This document shows, piece by piece, positions 38,297-47,086 of a DNA stretch of 64,000 bases (within the stretch, counting starts at the first letter, position 1; each line of letters begins with the position of its first letter). The notes under the pieces are model-generated. The model was not told the DNA's origin and made no database searches. It saw nothing but the letters and a program-made list of their open reading frames with translations. Source of the stretch: a virus; IMG/VR virus record IMGVR_UViG_3300046673_000306, positions 1 through 64,000 of that record; one strand, 5' to 3'. The position numbers and the translations under genes were made by a program.

Positions 38297-40428
38297 GGGA
38301 CATCAAGGAGTTCTTTGCCCCAGGCGGCCTGCTCGCGTCACAGTTCAGCAAGTACGAGGCCAGGCCCCAGCAGCTGAAGATGGCCGAGGGCGTGGCCTAC
38401 GCCGCCGACAATAACAGGTGCGCCTTGATCGAGGCCGGGACCGGGGTCGGCAAGTCCCTGGGCTACCTGATCCCGTTCCTGACCAGGATCGAGGAGGACC
38501 GCAACGTCCACGTCGAAGTCGAGGACCCGGAGACCGGGGACGTCAAGGTCGAGGACCGGCCCCGGCGCCTGATCATATCCACGGGAACTATCAACCTCCA
38601 GCAGCAGCTCATGGACAAGGAGCTGCCGATGCTGCGCAAACTCTTCCCGTGGCTGACCTACGCCATGGCCATAGGTACCGAGAACTACCTCTGCGGATGC
38701 CGCCTGGACAGGGCCTTGGCCGATGTCGCGAATAACCCCATGCTCTTCAGCTCCGTGGATGACCTGAAGATGATTGAGGCCTGGTCCCGGAAGACCAAGA
38801 CCGGAATGCGCATGGACCTGCCGAAGACCGTGGATCACAGCGTGTGGTCAGCGGTGAACCGCCAGGCCGATCTCTGCAAGTGCAAGGAATTCACGGAGGA
38901 GAACCGCTGCTTCTACCGCAAGGCTAGGGCCGAGATAAACCAGGCTCACGTCCTGGTCGTCAACCACTGGCTGCTGATGCTGGGGCTGACCGTGGAGAAC
39001 GTGAAGATACTCCCCGGATTCGACTACCTCGTGATCGACGAGGTCCACCAGCTGGAGGCCATCGCCGCCCAGGTCTTCGGGATCGAGGTCTCGAACTTCA
39101 AGGTCAAGCACCTGGTCGACGACAGCCGCCGGTTCTTCCGATCGATGGAGTCGGGGATGGTGAAGGCCAGTGAGGCCCAGGAAATCCTGGACATGATCGA
39201 GGGCGGCTCCGAGACCCTGTTCGATACGATGCGGACCAGGCTCAGGGCCGAGGACAAGGAGGTCCTGCGCCTGCGCCAGCCCATGCTGGCCATGGACCAG
39301 CTCCAGAACGTGGAGCTGATCACGCAGATGGACAGGATCGCGCAGTGGCTGGCAGACGCGGCCCCGCACATCGGAGATGATCAGAGGCTGATGGAGGTCA
39401 GGTCCCTGTCCAAGCGCGCGGCCAAGATCGCGGGGGAGACCCGGAGGTGGCTGACCCAGGCCGAGCCCGACCACGTTTACCAGGTCGCGAGCGAGTCCAA
39501 GGGCAAGCGGATAGTGGCCAAGTCCTGCCCCGTGGACGTCTCCTCGTACCTGCGGACCTGCCTCTGGGGCCTGGGCGTACCCGTGATCGGGACTAGTGCG
39601 ACGATCGCCACGGGCCGGTCCATGGACTTCATGAAGAGGAAGCTCGGGGCCGAGGCCGCCGAGGAGATGGTCCTGGACTCCCCCTTCGAGTACGACAAGA
39701 ACTCCCTGATCTACGTTGCCTCAGACATGCCCGAGGTCAAGGGCGCGAAGCAGGACGCTGGATACTACCAGAAGATAACGGGCAGGGTCGTGGACCTCCT
39801 GAGCATCACCAGGGGCCGGGCCCTGATCCTCTGCACCAGCAACTACGCGATGAAGACCATGGGCGCCAGCCTCAAGGTTATGCTGCCGGACCTCAAGATC
39901 ATGGTCCAGGGCGAGGACCTGGAGCGCCACGCCATGGTCGACGAGCTGAAGCGAAATCCTGGGGCCGTGATTTGCGCCACGGAGTCGTTCTGGCACGGGG
40001 TCGACATCCCGGGCGCGGCCCTGGTGCTCGTGATCATCATCAAGATTCCCTTCTCTAATCCAGCAGACCCCCTGTTCGAGGCCAAGTCCGAGAAGATCGA
40101 CCGCGCGGCCCAGGCCCTGGGCAAGCGCCAGCAGTTCATGGCCGGTTCCTTCATGTCCCTGTCCGTGCCCGAGGCCACGATCAAGCTGAAGCAGGGCTTC
40201 GGGCGCCTGATCCGGACCTCGACCGACTTCGGAGTCATCGCCATCCTCGACCCCAGGATCGTGACCAAGAAATCCTACGGACAGAGGATGCTCCAGTCCC
40301 TGCCCAGGACCTATGTCGTCGCGGACCTGGAGGCGGTGAGGAAGTTCTTCGCCGAGCGCCTGCCACCTCCGGGCTCTGAGCCCATGCCGGGGGTTGTGAC
40401 GGGCGAGATTGAAGAAATTCCCTTCTGA
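38293..40428 (+). CDS. DinG/XPD-like superfamily 2 DNA helicase with predicted 4Fe-4S site
   Basis: 711 residues. Walker A EAGTGVGKS near 46-54, motif Ia STGTINLQQQL, a Cys cluster in YLCGC, LCKCKEF and RCFYRK (about 134-206) at the place of the XPD/DinG iron-sulfur domain, DEAH-type box DEVH near 250, GTSATI, ESFWHGVDIPG and the motif VI block LKQGFGRLIR. Expected to unwind 5'-tailed DNA, D- or R-loops. Starts at TTG 38293 after GGAGG. Complements the SNF2 helicase in this block. Confidence 0.93.
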   Translation: MRDIKEFFAPGGLLASQFSKYEARPQQLKMAEGVAYAADNNRCALIEAGTGVGKSLGYLIPFLTRIEEDRNVHVEVEDPETGDVKVEDRPRRLIISTGTINLQQQLMDKELPMLRKLFPWLTYAMAIGTENYLCGCRLDRALADVANNPMLFSSVDDLKMIEAWSRKTKTGMRMDLPKTVDHSVWSAVNRQADLCKCKEFTEENRCFYRKARAEINQAHVLVVNHWLLMLGLTVENVKILPGFDYLVIDEVHQLEAIAAQVFGIEVSNFKVKHLVDDSRRFFRSMESGMVKASEAQEILDMIEGGSETLFDTMRTRLRAEDKEVLRLRQPMLAMDQLQNVELITQMDRIAQWLADAAPHIGDDQRLMEVRSLSKRAAKIAGETRRWLTQAEPDHVYQVASESKGKRIVAKSCPVDVSSYLRTCLWGLGVPVIGTSATIATGRSMDFMKRKLGAEAAEEMVLDSPFEYDKNSLIYVASDMPEVKGAKQDAGYYQKITGRVVDLLSITRGRALILCTSNYAMKTMGASLKVMLPDLKIMVQGEDLERHAMVDELKRNPGAVICATESFWHGVDIPGAALVLVIIIKIPFSNPADPLFEAKSEKIDRAAQALGKRQQFMAGSFMSLSVPEATIKLKQGFGRLIRTSTDFGVIAILDPRIVTKKSYGQRMLQSLPRTYVVADLEAVRKFFAERLPPPGSEPMPGVVTGEIEEIPF

Positions 40429-40432
40429 CAGA

Positions 40433-40741
40433 ATGTGCTCCCGCTGCGATTGGCGCGAGTTGGTGTCCCAGGTCAAGGCCGTGGTCGCCGACAGGCCACC
40501 GGCCCTGGGCGAGCGCCAGCGCGACTGGATCGAGGCCATCGCCGTAACCGTCGACGACGACCACCACGCCACCGACCACCAGAAGGCGGTGGTCCGGCGC
40601 ATCCTCAGGGAGCGCGGGATCGAGTCATGGCGCGCGATCCCCAAGGCCTTGGACAAGTCCGAGTGGTCGGAGAAGAAGAAGCGGGCCTGGCGGGAGCGCC
40701 GGAATCTCGCGGCCAGGTGCCGGTCCCACTCCGGGTTCTGA
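40433..40741 (+). CDS. Unknown small basic protein, 102 residues
   Basis: Charged helical protein (SEWSEKKKRAWRERRNLAAR) with an N-terminal CSRC pair. ATG 40433 or in-frame TTG 40409 could start it, and neither has a strong ribosome site. Confidence 0.58.
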   Translation: MCSRCDWRELVSQVKAVVADRPPALGERQRDWIEAIAVTVDDDHHATDHQKAVVRRILRERGIESWRAIPKALDKSEWSEKKKRAWRERRNLAARCRSHSGF

Positions 40742-40933
40742 CGGTGGCATCATGAGCGAGTCCTACGACTGCTTCCGGGACAGGCTCCCGAACGCGGTGT
40801 GCATGGGCGACAAGCACTCGTGCTGCGCGCGCTGCGTCAACAGCAAGAGCGAAGAAGAGAGGAGGGCCCTGATAATGGGCCGGGAGATTCCCGATGGTAA
40901 TTATCCCTTGACAACACTTAAAACAAATAGGAC

Positions 40934-40961
40934 TTTACAACGGAAAATAATATGCTATACT
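40934..40961 (+). promoter_or_regulatory. Promoter of TnpB copy 2
   Basis: TTTACA, 16-base spacer, TATACT. The leader starts at G40968, the seventh base after the -10 box. Confidence 0.65.
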
Positions 40962-40967
40962 ATAAAT

Positions 40968-41043
40968 GCTCCCGGTGGATTTTCTATTTACGGGTCGTCC
41001 GTGCCGACGGGAAACCATCGGGAGCCACGGACGACCCACTTTT
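40968..41043 (+). promoter_or_regulatory. Structured 5' leader RNA of TnpB copy 2, A-B-A'-B' topology
   Basis: Arm A 40968-40978 pairs with A' 41015-41025. Arm B GGGTCGTCCGTG (40992-41003) pairs perfectly with B' 41026-41037. Linker U-rich, then ACTTTT and ATG. Differences from copy 1 keep the pairing, i.e. covary. Confidence 0.8.
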
Positions 41044-42231
41044 ATGATTCTTAAAACTTTCCAGCTAAGGCTCTACCCAAATCGTCGGCAGACGCGCTTG
41101 CTATCCAAACATTTCGGCTGTGCCCGCTTCGTCTACAACTGGGGGCTGGCAAAGAAACGGGACGAATATGAGAAAACTGGGAAGTCCTCCACATGGGTCG
41201 CTCTCTGCAAAGAACTAACCATATTGAAGCAGGGCACCTATTGGCTGTGTGAGGTAGCCACTGCTCCATTACAATCTTCTATCCGGCATCTCGACGCGGC
41301 TTACCAGAAGTTTTTCAAGGAGAAGAAAGGATATCCGGCGTTCAAGCGCAAACACGGACGTCAGGCATTTCAGTATCCGGAGAACGTTAAGGTTAACGCC
41401 GAAAAGCGTCAGTTGTATTTCCCATGCATCGGATGGGTACGCTACCTCGATGGGCGCAGTATGGACGGGCAGATTAAAACCGTGACCGTAGTGCGTAGCG
41501 CGACGGGTAAGCACTACGCGCAGGTCCTGGTTTTACTACCTGATAATATCCCTGAGAAGAAGCCTCTCGATAAGTCGCGTGCGGTTGGCATTGATGTCGG
41601 CCTGACGACATTCGCTACATTCTCTGACGGGCGCAAGGTCGCTAACCCGCGTTTCCTAAAATGGAGTCTTAAAAAGCTGGCGACGGCAAACAGGCATCTG
41701 AGTCGGACGCGGAAAGGTTCAGAGAACCGTGGCAAGGCGCGGTTACATTTGGCATTGGCTCACGAGAAGGTCGCTAACCGCAGAAAAGATTTCCTGCATA
41801 AACTGACGACACAGATGGTAAACGAAAACCAAGTTGACACCTGGGTCATCGAGACGTTGAACGTAGCCGGTATGGTCAAACTGCGGAGCCTATCGAGAAG
41901 CATTCATGATGCCAGCTGGTCGGAGTTTGTACGTCAGCTAGTGTATAAATGTGACTGGCGTGGTAAGAACTTGATAAAGATTGGTAGGTTCATGCCGTCG
42001 TCTAAGATGTGCTCTTGCGGTGCAGTAAATGATGACTTGCGTTTGGCTGACCGGACGTGGACGTGCAGGATGTGCGGGGTTACGCATGACAGGGATATCC
42101 TAGCGGCCCAGAACATTCTGAAGTTTTCTAATCTAAATACCGAGGGCAACCCGGGAATTAACGCCTCTGGAGAGGAAGGTCGTAAACTTCCCCGTGGAAA
42201 GAGGAAATCCATACGTGTTCGGAAGGGATAG
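41044..42231 (+). CDS. tnpB: TnpB (IS200/IS605-type RNA-guided nuclease), copy 2
   Basis: 395 residues, closely similar to copy 1 through most of its length. RuvC motifs GIDVGLTTF, VIETLNVAGM and HDRDILAAQN and zinc finger MCSCG...CRMCG are intact. The C-terminus (KRKSIRVRKG) is encoded by the element's right end, so the coding region overlaps the expected guide-RNA (omegaRNA) region. ATG 41044 follows the structured leader without a Shine-Dalgarno. Confidence 0.93.
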   Translation: MILKTFQLRLYPNRRQTRLLSKHFGCARFVYNWGLAKKRDEYEKTGKSSTWVALCKELTILKQGTYWLCEVATAPLQSSIRHLDAAYQKFFKEKKGYPAFKRKHGRQAFQYPENVKVNAEKRQLYFPCIGWVRYLDGRSMDGQIKTVTVVRSATGKHYAQVLVLLPDNIPEKKPLDKSRAVGIDVGLTTFATFSDGRKVANPRFLKWSLKKLATANRHLSRTRKGSENRGKARLHLALAHEKVANRRKDFLHKLTTQMVNENQVDTWVIETLNVAGMVKLRSLSRSIHDASWSEFVRQLVYKCDWRGKNLIKIGRFMPSSKMCSCGAVNDDLRLADRTWTCRMCGVTHDRDILAAQNILKFSNLNTEGNPGINASGEEGRKLPRGKRKSIRVRKG

Positions 42232-42242
42232 TTGCCTTCCCG

Positions 42243-43184
42243 ATGGACGAGAACAAGCAGATTCAGGCGGTGGGCAGCAAGGGCCTGGAGCAGATCGCGG
42301 AGGAGAAGGCTCAGGAGCGCGGACTACAGGAGCAGGCGGCGGCTCAGGGTCAGCGGGTAGCTCCCAAGGGGCAGCCCCCGAGGATCAACAACTTCTTCCT
42401 GATCAGGACCCCGATGGAGCCGCAGGCCTTCGTCGACTTTATCGATAAGGACGTCCTGAACAAGAACGAGATCAGGATCGATCCCTGCGGCGCGATGATG
42501 GGCATGATCACCCTCCGTTTCGCCTCTGGCCTGCCCAGGCCCGGGGCGGCCCTGCCCATCGAGACCCAGGGTCCCGGGGCATCGCCCCTGGTCAAGGTCG
42601 AGAACATGATCTTGGCCAAGCTCGACGCTGGGCCGTGGCCCTGGTACGACCGGGTCTCGACCGACATCCTGACCCAGATCGTGGAGCGCCTGAACGTCAG
42701 GGCCTGGGTCTGCGGCTGGGCCATGGACAAGGCCTGGTCCTGGGTAGAGGCCTGGCGACCGCACCGCAACACCGGGACCGCGACCATGACCGAGACTTTC
42801 GATGGTCCCTCAAACGGGGAGGTGACGAGGAAGGCGGCGGAGCGCTGGGGGATAAACGTCCGGGACGCGTTCGACGCCCTACACCTGGCGGCCCAGTACG
42901 AGGCCCTGCGGAGGTGGCTGATCCTGCCGGAGCCCAGGCCCGTGCCGTTCACGGCCCACGTCAGCTACCTCGCGGGAAAGCTGCTGGTCGGGGAGGGAGA
43001 TAGGGAATGGATCGTAAAAAAATGGGAAGAAAATTTTCCCTGGCGCAGGCCCGAGGATGGGCCGCTGCACATCCAACGCTACTACCTGCCCCGGAACCAG
43101 CAGGAGATGCTGGAAAAGATCGAGCAGGATAAAAAAGGAAAGGCCCCAACCTTTCGATTGGAGCCCCCCTTCGCTGGCCTCTAG
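42243..43184 (+). CDS. Unknown phage protein, 313 residues
   Basis: Gln/Glu-rich N-terminus, then an alpha/beta core with MMGMITLRFASGLPRPG and Trp-rich WAMDKAWSWVEAWRPHR. No recognised family. Its ATG lies in the right-hand copy of the decamer TTCCCGATGG bordering TnpB element 2. The original ribosome site GGGAG is now on the far side of the element, so translation may be weak. Confidence 0.68.
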   Translation: MDENKQIQAVGSKGLEQIAEEKAQERGLQEQAAAQGQRVAPKGQPPRINNFFLIRTPMEPQAFVDFIDKDVLNKNEIRIDPCGAMMGMITLRFASGLPRPGAALPIETQGPGASPLVKVENMILAKLDAGPWPWYDRVSTDILTQIVERLNVRAWVCGWAMDKAWSWVEAWRPHRNTGTATMTETFDGPSNGEVTRKAAERWGINVRDAFDALHLAAQYEALRRWLILPEPRPVPFTAHVSYLAGKLLVGEGDREWIVKKWEENFPWRRPEDGPLHIQRYYLPRNQQEMLEKIEQDKKGKAPTFRLEPPFAGL

Positions 43185-43203
43185 GTCGCAGGGAGCTACC
43201 CTC

Positions 43204-43226
43204 GGGACTCAGGATGGGTGAGTCCC
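43204..43226 (+). terminator. Hairpin between convergent gene blocks
   Basis: GGGACTCA/TGAGTCCC, 8-bp perfect stem with a 7-base loop, in the 66-base gap between convergent genes, followed by TATTGT. Possible bidirectional terminator. Confidence 0.6.
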
Positions 43227-43250
43227 TATTGTAGCATGACTTCCCTCCGA

Positions 43251-43562
43251 TTACAACCGGCCCAGGCGCCGGTCCTGCTCCCTCTTGAACGCGAGTATCG
43301 ACCGCAGGCCCTCCTCGTCCCAGAACCGGGGCCGCATCCGCTTGTGGTCCTTGCCCTTGGCTCCCTGGGGCTTGCCCATGCGCCTGCCCTTGGGGAAGGC
43401 TGGGTCAGTCTTGTCCAGGCGAATGACGTAGCTCTGGCTCCAGCCCACGATCCTGGCGACGTCGCCCGAGGAGTAGAGCTTTGTCTGCGGCTCCGGTTCC
43501 TCGGTCTTGGCGATCGCCTGCGCCAGGACCTGGCGGGAGACCGGCCTCACTTTGTTTTCCAT
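43251..43562 (-). CDS. MerR/excisionase-like HTH protein, 103 residues
   Basis: YSSGDVARIVGWSQSYVIRL is a MerR-type helix-turn-helix start, followed by a basic wing (KGRRMGKPQGAKGKDHKR) and FWDEEGLRSILAFKREQD. Likely DNA-binding regulator or recombination directionality factor. Last gene of the leftward block. Confidence 0.7.
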   Translation of the reverse strand: MENKVRPVSRQVLAQAIAKTEEPEPQTKLYSSGDVARIVGWSQSYVIRLDKTDPAFPKGRRMGKPQGAKGKDHKRMRPRFWDEEGLRSILAFKREQDRRLGRL

Positions 43563-43574
43563 GGTACCTCCAGA

Positions 43575-43748
43575 TCAGGCTTCGATTTCTTCACGGTCCT
43601 GGACCATTAAGAACCCATCACAGCATTCGAGTCCGCAGGGACAGGCGGTCGCCCGCAGCCCAGCTTGTCGCATTTGAACCCTGGACAGCCTGCTCTTTTT
43701 AGAGAACTTGTCCAGGAATTGCTCCTTCGTCATCTTCGGCGACCACAT
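43575..43748 (-). CDS. Small Cys-containing protein, 57 residues
   Basis: ATG 43748 with GAGGAGGGA upstream. Basic helix (TKEQFLDKFSKKSRLSRVQM) then ACPCGLECC. A longer GTG start would run through the ribosome site. Unknown function. Confidence 0.6.
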   Translation of the reverse strand: MWSPKMTKEQFLDKFSKKSRLSRVQMRQAGLRATACPCGLECCDGFLMVQDREEIEA

Positions 43749-43775
43749 ATCACTGTCCCTCCTCGTCACCTATTA

Positions 43776-44552
43776 TCAGGATTTGCTCTCCGGACCCGGA
43801 AGCATCAGGACCGACTTGTGCTTGGCGATCGTCAGGGCGAGACGATCCGGCGTCTTCGTGAAGTCCTGGATACGGCGGTTCAGCTCGGCCATAGCCATCA
43901 TCAGGCCGTGGAAAAAGAGTGCGGCCTCGTCCGAGTATGGCATCTCCTTGGCGTCCTCGGGGAGGCTGAACGACACCCAGGAATTGAGGCGTTCTGCGGG
44001 GTTGTCGTGGCCGTGGTGGTCTCCGCCCTCCCCATAGTAGCTCTCGTAGGTGACCTCGGACTGGTCTCCCCAGGTCGTGGTGACCTTGAGGGAGGCCTCA
44101 GCCCCCACGGTGAGTGAGAAGCCTCCCTTCGATCGGTGGCTGGCGCAGTGTCCCCCGTAGGTCTTGTCTCCTATGCCATCCCTCCACTCGGCGCCGGGGT
44201 ACCTAGCGTTGGGGAAGATGCGCCCTTCCTTATCCGTGGCGAAGGAGACGTGGGACTCGATGTTGTAGCGGATCACGGGGTCCTTAGTGACGGTCGGCTC
44301 CATGAAGGCCTCATGGGCCTTCTTCACGGCGTCCTCCAGCTCCTTGAAGGTCTCCATCCCAACCGTCTTAAAGAACCCCTCGCGGCACCGCCGCCGATTG
44401 TCGATTTTCCTCTCAGGGAAGGAGACCTTCAGCTTGTTTGGGACGTGGGCGTAGAAGGCTCCGGTGGCGCTGATCTCCACCGAGACCTTGAACTTGTCGA
44501 CGGCCCCGGCGTCGTTCTTCGCGACGAACTCGACGTCCTTGAACTTGGGCAT
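43776..44552 (-). CDS. Unknown protein, 258 residues
   Basis: Beta-rich protein with many Gly/Asp and His (YYGEGGDHHGHDNP) and a C-terminal helix (AALFFHGLMMAMAELNRR). No motif recognised. The preceding small gene ends four bases upstream of this ATG. Confidence 0.7.
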   Translation of the reverse strand: MPKFKDVEFVAKNDAGAVDKFKVSVEISATGAFYAHVPNKLKVSFPERKIDNRRRCREGFFKTVGMETFKELEDAVKKAHEAFMEPTVTKDPVIRYNIESHVSFATDKEGRIFPNARYPGAEWRDGIGDKTYGGHCASHRSKGGFSLTVGAEASLKVTTTWGDQSEVTYESYYGEGGDHHGHDNPAERLNSWVSFSLPEDAKEMPYSDEAALFFHGLMMAMAELNRRIQDFTKTPDRLALTIAKHKSVLMLPGPESKS

Positions 44553-44555
44553 GGT

Positions 44556-44708
44556 CTACTCCGTCCTTTTTTCCTTGGCGATTAAAATATCCAATGGGTC
44601 CATCTGGTCTTTAGATAAGATTTTTTCAATTCTGCTCGTAATGAGTCTTGGTGCTCGGTACTCGGACCAGCCATCGATCCAGATGCCAAACTCTGGGTTC
44701 TCGAACAT
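44556..44708 (-). CDS. Small protein, 50 residues
   Basis: ATG 44708 after AGTAGGAAC. Acidic start (FENPEFGIWIDGWSEYR) then basic tail. Too short for identification. Spacing to its neighbours fits the operon. Confidence 0.5.
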   Translation of the reverse strand: MFENPEFGIWIDGWSEYRAPRLITSRIEKILSKDQMDPLDILIAKEKRTE

Positions 44709-44712
44709 GTTC

Positions 44713-45021
44713 CTACTCTTTCGACCACCCCGCCTGCACCAGCCTGATCCCCAGGTTGAGGACCCACATCGATGTTGGGCAGATCGTCCCGGGTTGCAGG
44801 CCATTGAGGTCGCGGACCATGGCCTCGGCCCAGCGCTCCTTCTGGTCGCGCTCATTGAGCCCCGCCCAGTGGCGCCACCCCTTCTTGTAGAGATCGATGA
44901 TGAGGTCCTTCGCCCAGAAGGGCACCGTGCAGCCCTTGAAGCCCATGTCGTGGCCCATCGCTTGGATGGCCTCCTGTAACTCCGCCCTGGTGGGCCCCGC
45001 CTTGATCTTGATGCGGTCCAT
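44713..45021 (-). CDS. Unknown protein, 102 residues
   Basis: Helical and Trp-containing (KGWRHWAGLNERDQKERWAE), with CPTSMWVLNLGIRLVQAGW at the end. No recognised family. Confidence 0.65.
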   Translation of the reverse strand: MDRIKIKAGPTRAELQEAIQAMGHDMGFKGCTVPFWAKDLIIDLYKKGWRHWAGLNERDQKERWAEAMVRDLNGLQPGTICPTSMWVLNLGIRLVQAGWSKE

Positions 45022-45041
45022 GGTCGCCTCCCTAGCGCCTC

Positions 45042-45617
45042 CTACAACCCGGCCTCGCGCAGCGCCTTGCTGATCTCCTTGTTCTGCTCATCGGTGTAGC
45101 CCGTGAAGGTCTTCTGGTCTCGCTTCCATCCTCTGGACTTGACGAACTCGTCCTTGAAGGCCTGGTACTTGGCCACGCGCTCGATGCGCTCCTGCTCGGC
45201 CCGCTGTTCAGCCGCGATCTCGGCGCAGACCTCGCGCTTGATCATGAGGGGGTCGAGGCCCATGAACTTCATGAGGTGGTGGAGGGTCCCCAGGATCGTC
45301 CTGGCGTCGTCCTTGCCCACGAGGTTGTAGAGGTAGGCCTCGCTGAAGAAGGGCTGGTCCTCATCGCCCTTGCTGTAGCCGTCGGCGCTCTTGAACCCGC
45401 GCAGCGGCGGGGCCTCCAGCTTCAGGCGGAGGAGTTTCCTGAAGTAGGCCTTGGCGTCCTCGACCTCGGGGACGTACTCGGCGTGGGTGACGACGGCCTC
45501 CTTCGGGAGCGACCTCTCTACGCGCCGGGTGTCGTGGTTTAGGGCCGGATAGAACTCGCCGGGCTTCTCCCCCTCCATGGGGGGCAGCGGGACTTCGACG
45601 GTCAGTCTCATCTTCAT
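45042..45617 (-). CDS. Unknown protein, 191 residues
   Basis: Two parts: a beta-type start (RLTVEVPLPPMEGEKPGEFY) and a helical, highly charged second half (AEIAAEQRAEQERIERVAKY). Overlaps the previous gene by four bases (ATGA). Confidence 0.68.
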   Translation of the reverse strand: MKMRLTVEVPLPPMEGEKPGEFYPALNHDTRRVERSLPKEAVVTHAEYVPEVEDAKAYFRKLLRLKLEAPPLRGFKSADGYSKGDEDQPFFSEAYLYNLVGKDDARTILGTLHHLMKFMGLDPLMIKREVCAEIAAEQRAEQERIERVAKYQAFKDEFVKSRGWKRDQKTFTGYTDEQNKEISKALREAGL

Positions 45618-46291
45618 GGTTTGGGTTCCTCTTTGTGCTCCAGCAGCCCCTGGGCGTGCTGGCGCAGCTGCTCCAGGCCGGTGCGGCGAACGGCGGCCTC
45701 GATGAAGCCGCTGACCTCAGCCTTGGACTCGGCCACGATCTCGTCGGCGCTGTCGTTGAACTGGTCCATGAGGAAGGTCATGTGACTCTTCATCTTCAGG
45801 GCGATCTCCGCCGTCAGATCGATGATCCTCTTCTTGTCGGCGGCGAGAAGGGACTTCTTCTTCATCAGGGTCTCGACCTCGGCGCCCATGGCGTCAAACT
45901 GCTTCTTCCACTTGGCCATGTCGGCGGCGAAGGTCTGCCTGATCTTCTCCGCGCGCATCGGGACGTTGGGTAGCGGCTCCACGGGCTTGCCCGCGAGAGC
46001 CCGGATCGTGCAGGGGGTCCCGGGACCGCTGTTCATGGTCGTGATCATGGACGCGAACTGGGACTCGCTCATCATGACCTCGATGATGTGGTCGCGCTCG
46101 AAGTAGTGGTCATCGCCCAGATCGTGGACGACCTCGCACCGGCTGATCTCCAGGCTGATCCCGCTGTGGTTGTCTACAGAGGACCCGAAAAGCCGGTAGG
46201 CGCCGCGAACCCTGGTTCCGCCAGCCGTCCAGCGGGCGATGCTGATGAGGCCGTAGGCGGGGTGCGTCTCCGGCTTAGCGTTTGGGTCCAT
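45614..46291 (-). CDS. Conserved phage protein, 225 residues
   Basis: The N-terminal domain matches a widespread phage family: YGLISIARWTAGGTRVRGAY, LFGSSVDNHSGISLEI, IIEVMMSESQFASMITTMNS and PCTI. The C-terminal half is a long coiled-coil-like helix (KKRIIDLTAEIALKMKSHMT). Function unknown. Its ATG overlaps the previous TAA (TAATG). Confidence 0.75.
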   Translation of the reverse strand: MDPNAKPETHPAYGLISIARWTAGGTRVRGAYRLFGSSVDNHSGISLEISRCEVVHDLGDDHYFERDHIIEVMMSESQFASMITTMNSGPGTPCTIRALAGKPVEPLPNVPMRAEKIRQTFAADMAKWKKQFDAMGAEVETLMKKKSLLAADKKRIIDLTAEIALKMKSHMTFLMDQFNDSADEIVAESKAEVSGFIEAAVRRTGLEQLRQHAQGLLEHKEEPKP

Positions 46292-46638
46292 TACAGTGTC
46301 CTCCCATGAACTTTATCCCAACGTCTGACAACGGCAATCGCCCTCCGGGCCATTTCCTCACACGCGTCGTTGTCTGGACCAAGGTCCCGGCGCAGGGAGT
46401 CGACGACTAGGTCAGTGAGTGATTTTTTGATCCGCATTTTACTATGAGCCTGGGCCCCCTCCGGATACTTCAGCAGTCCAAGACTCCTGAGGCACATCCG
46501 GCACGTGACCTTGCTCAGGTCTGTGGTCAGATACGGCGGGTTCACCACGGATTGAAAACGATACTGCCACAGCCCACATGTGGGGACAAAGAGCTTAGGA
46601 TTCGGGTGCTCGTATTTGAAGTGGATAGCATGGGTCAT
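46291..46638 (-). CDS. Small Cys/His protein, 115 residues
   Basis: ATG 46638 preceded by GGAGGCGGCG and overlapping the previous stop. Cys/His residues (FVPTCGLW, VTCRMC) suggest a metal site. Helical basic C-terminus. Unknown. Confidence 0.65.
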   Translation of the reverse strand: MTHAIHFKYEHPNPKLFVPTCGLWQYRFQSVVNPPYLTTDLSKVTCRMCLRSLGLLKYPEGAQAHSKMRIKKSLTDLVVDSLRRDLGPDNDACEEMARRAIAVVRRWDKVHGRTL

Positions 46639-46934
46639 CGCCGCCTCCGTCCGTACTCCAGAATTTCTGGGCTGGCTTCCTTGATCCACTGATCGAGCGC
46701 GCGCTTGTTCGGGAATGTGCAGAAATTGGTGTGCACATAGTCGATGCCGTTGAACCGCGAGGTCGTGGCCGATCCATTTAGGCGCATGATATCACGGATT
46801 AGGGAACCATCGGGGTCGGGCTGCACGACCTCGACCTGCCACTTCCTCTCGTAGTGGCGGGTCTTGCCCCAGAAGTCGACGCCGTTCTTGTTCGGTACGA
46901 GTTTGATCGCGGCGTGGCGGACGATGATTTTCAT
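46635..46934 (-). CDS. Unknown protein, 99 residues
   Basis: Beta-strand-rich (KIIVRHAAIKLVPNKNGVDF, KWQVEVVQPDPDG), Arg-rich tail. Overlaps neighbours on both sides by four bases. No family recognised. Confidence 0.65.
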   Translation of the reverse strand: MKIIVRHAAIKLVPNKNGVDFWGKTRHYERKWQVEVVQPDPDGSLIRDIMRLNGSATTSRFNGIDYVHTNFCTFPNKRALDQWIKEASPEILEYGRRRR

Positions 46935-47086
46935 GATCTCTCTTGGGCGTCCCTGGCGTCACGCTCTGCTCCAACCTCAGAGAAGTAGGGGCCGTGCCAC
47001 GGCTCGGATTCGGTCGGAGATATCGGCCTCCAGAACCATCCTCTTTCATCGTTAAGGAATTCAGCCCAGGCCTCGATCTTTAGCAT
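46931..47086 (-). CDS. Small acidic Trp-rich protein, 51 residues
   Basis: ATG 47086 in a TGATG junction with the upstream gene, stop overlapping the next ATG. Sequence MLKIEAWAEFLNDERGWFWR then PWHGPYFSEVGAERDARDAQ. Coupled on both sides. Confidence 0.58.
   Translation of the reverse strand: MLKIEAWAEFLNDERGWFWRPISPTESEPWHGPYFSEVGAERDARDAQERS

Larger units (their letters stand above)
40752..41054 (+). pseudogene. Small Cys-rich gene interrupted by TnpB element 2
   Basis: Begins MSESYDCFRDRLPNAVCMGD with Cys pairs (SCCARC), phage-like for about 48 codons, then runs into the left end of the element at 40897 and continues 52 codons inside it to a stop at 41054. The native C-terminus cannot be recovered, so the product is probably a truncated fusion. 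Confidence 0.6.
40897..42235 (+). mobile_element. TnpB-only IS605-type element, copy 2
   Basis: Left end 40897-40920 and right end 42212-42235 are inverted copies (18 of 24 bases). The decamer TTCCCGATGG occurs at both outer borders (40888-40897 and 42237-42246). Promoter, leader RNA and tnpB are arranged as in copy 1. More AT-rich than the phage. Confidence 0.8.

Noticed and set aside
40907-40935. TTGACA inside the left end of TnpB element 2 as its -35 box
   Set aside because: No -10 box lies 16-18 bases downstream; the TTTACA/TATACT pair further on places the transcript start at the leader's first base as in copy 1.
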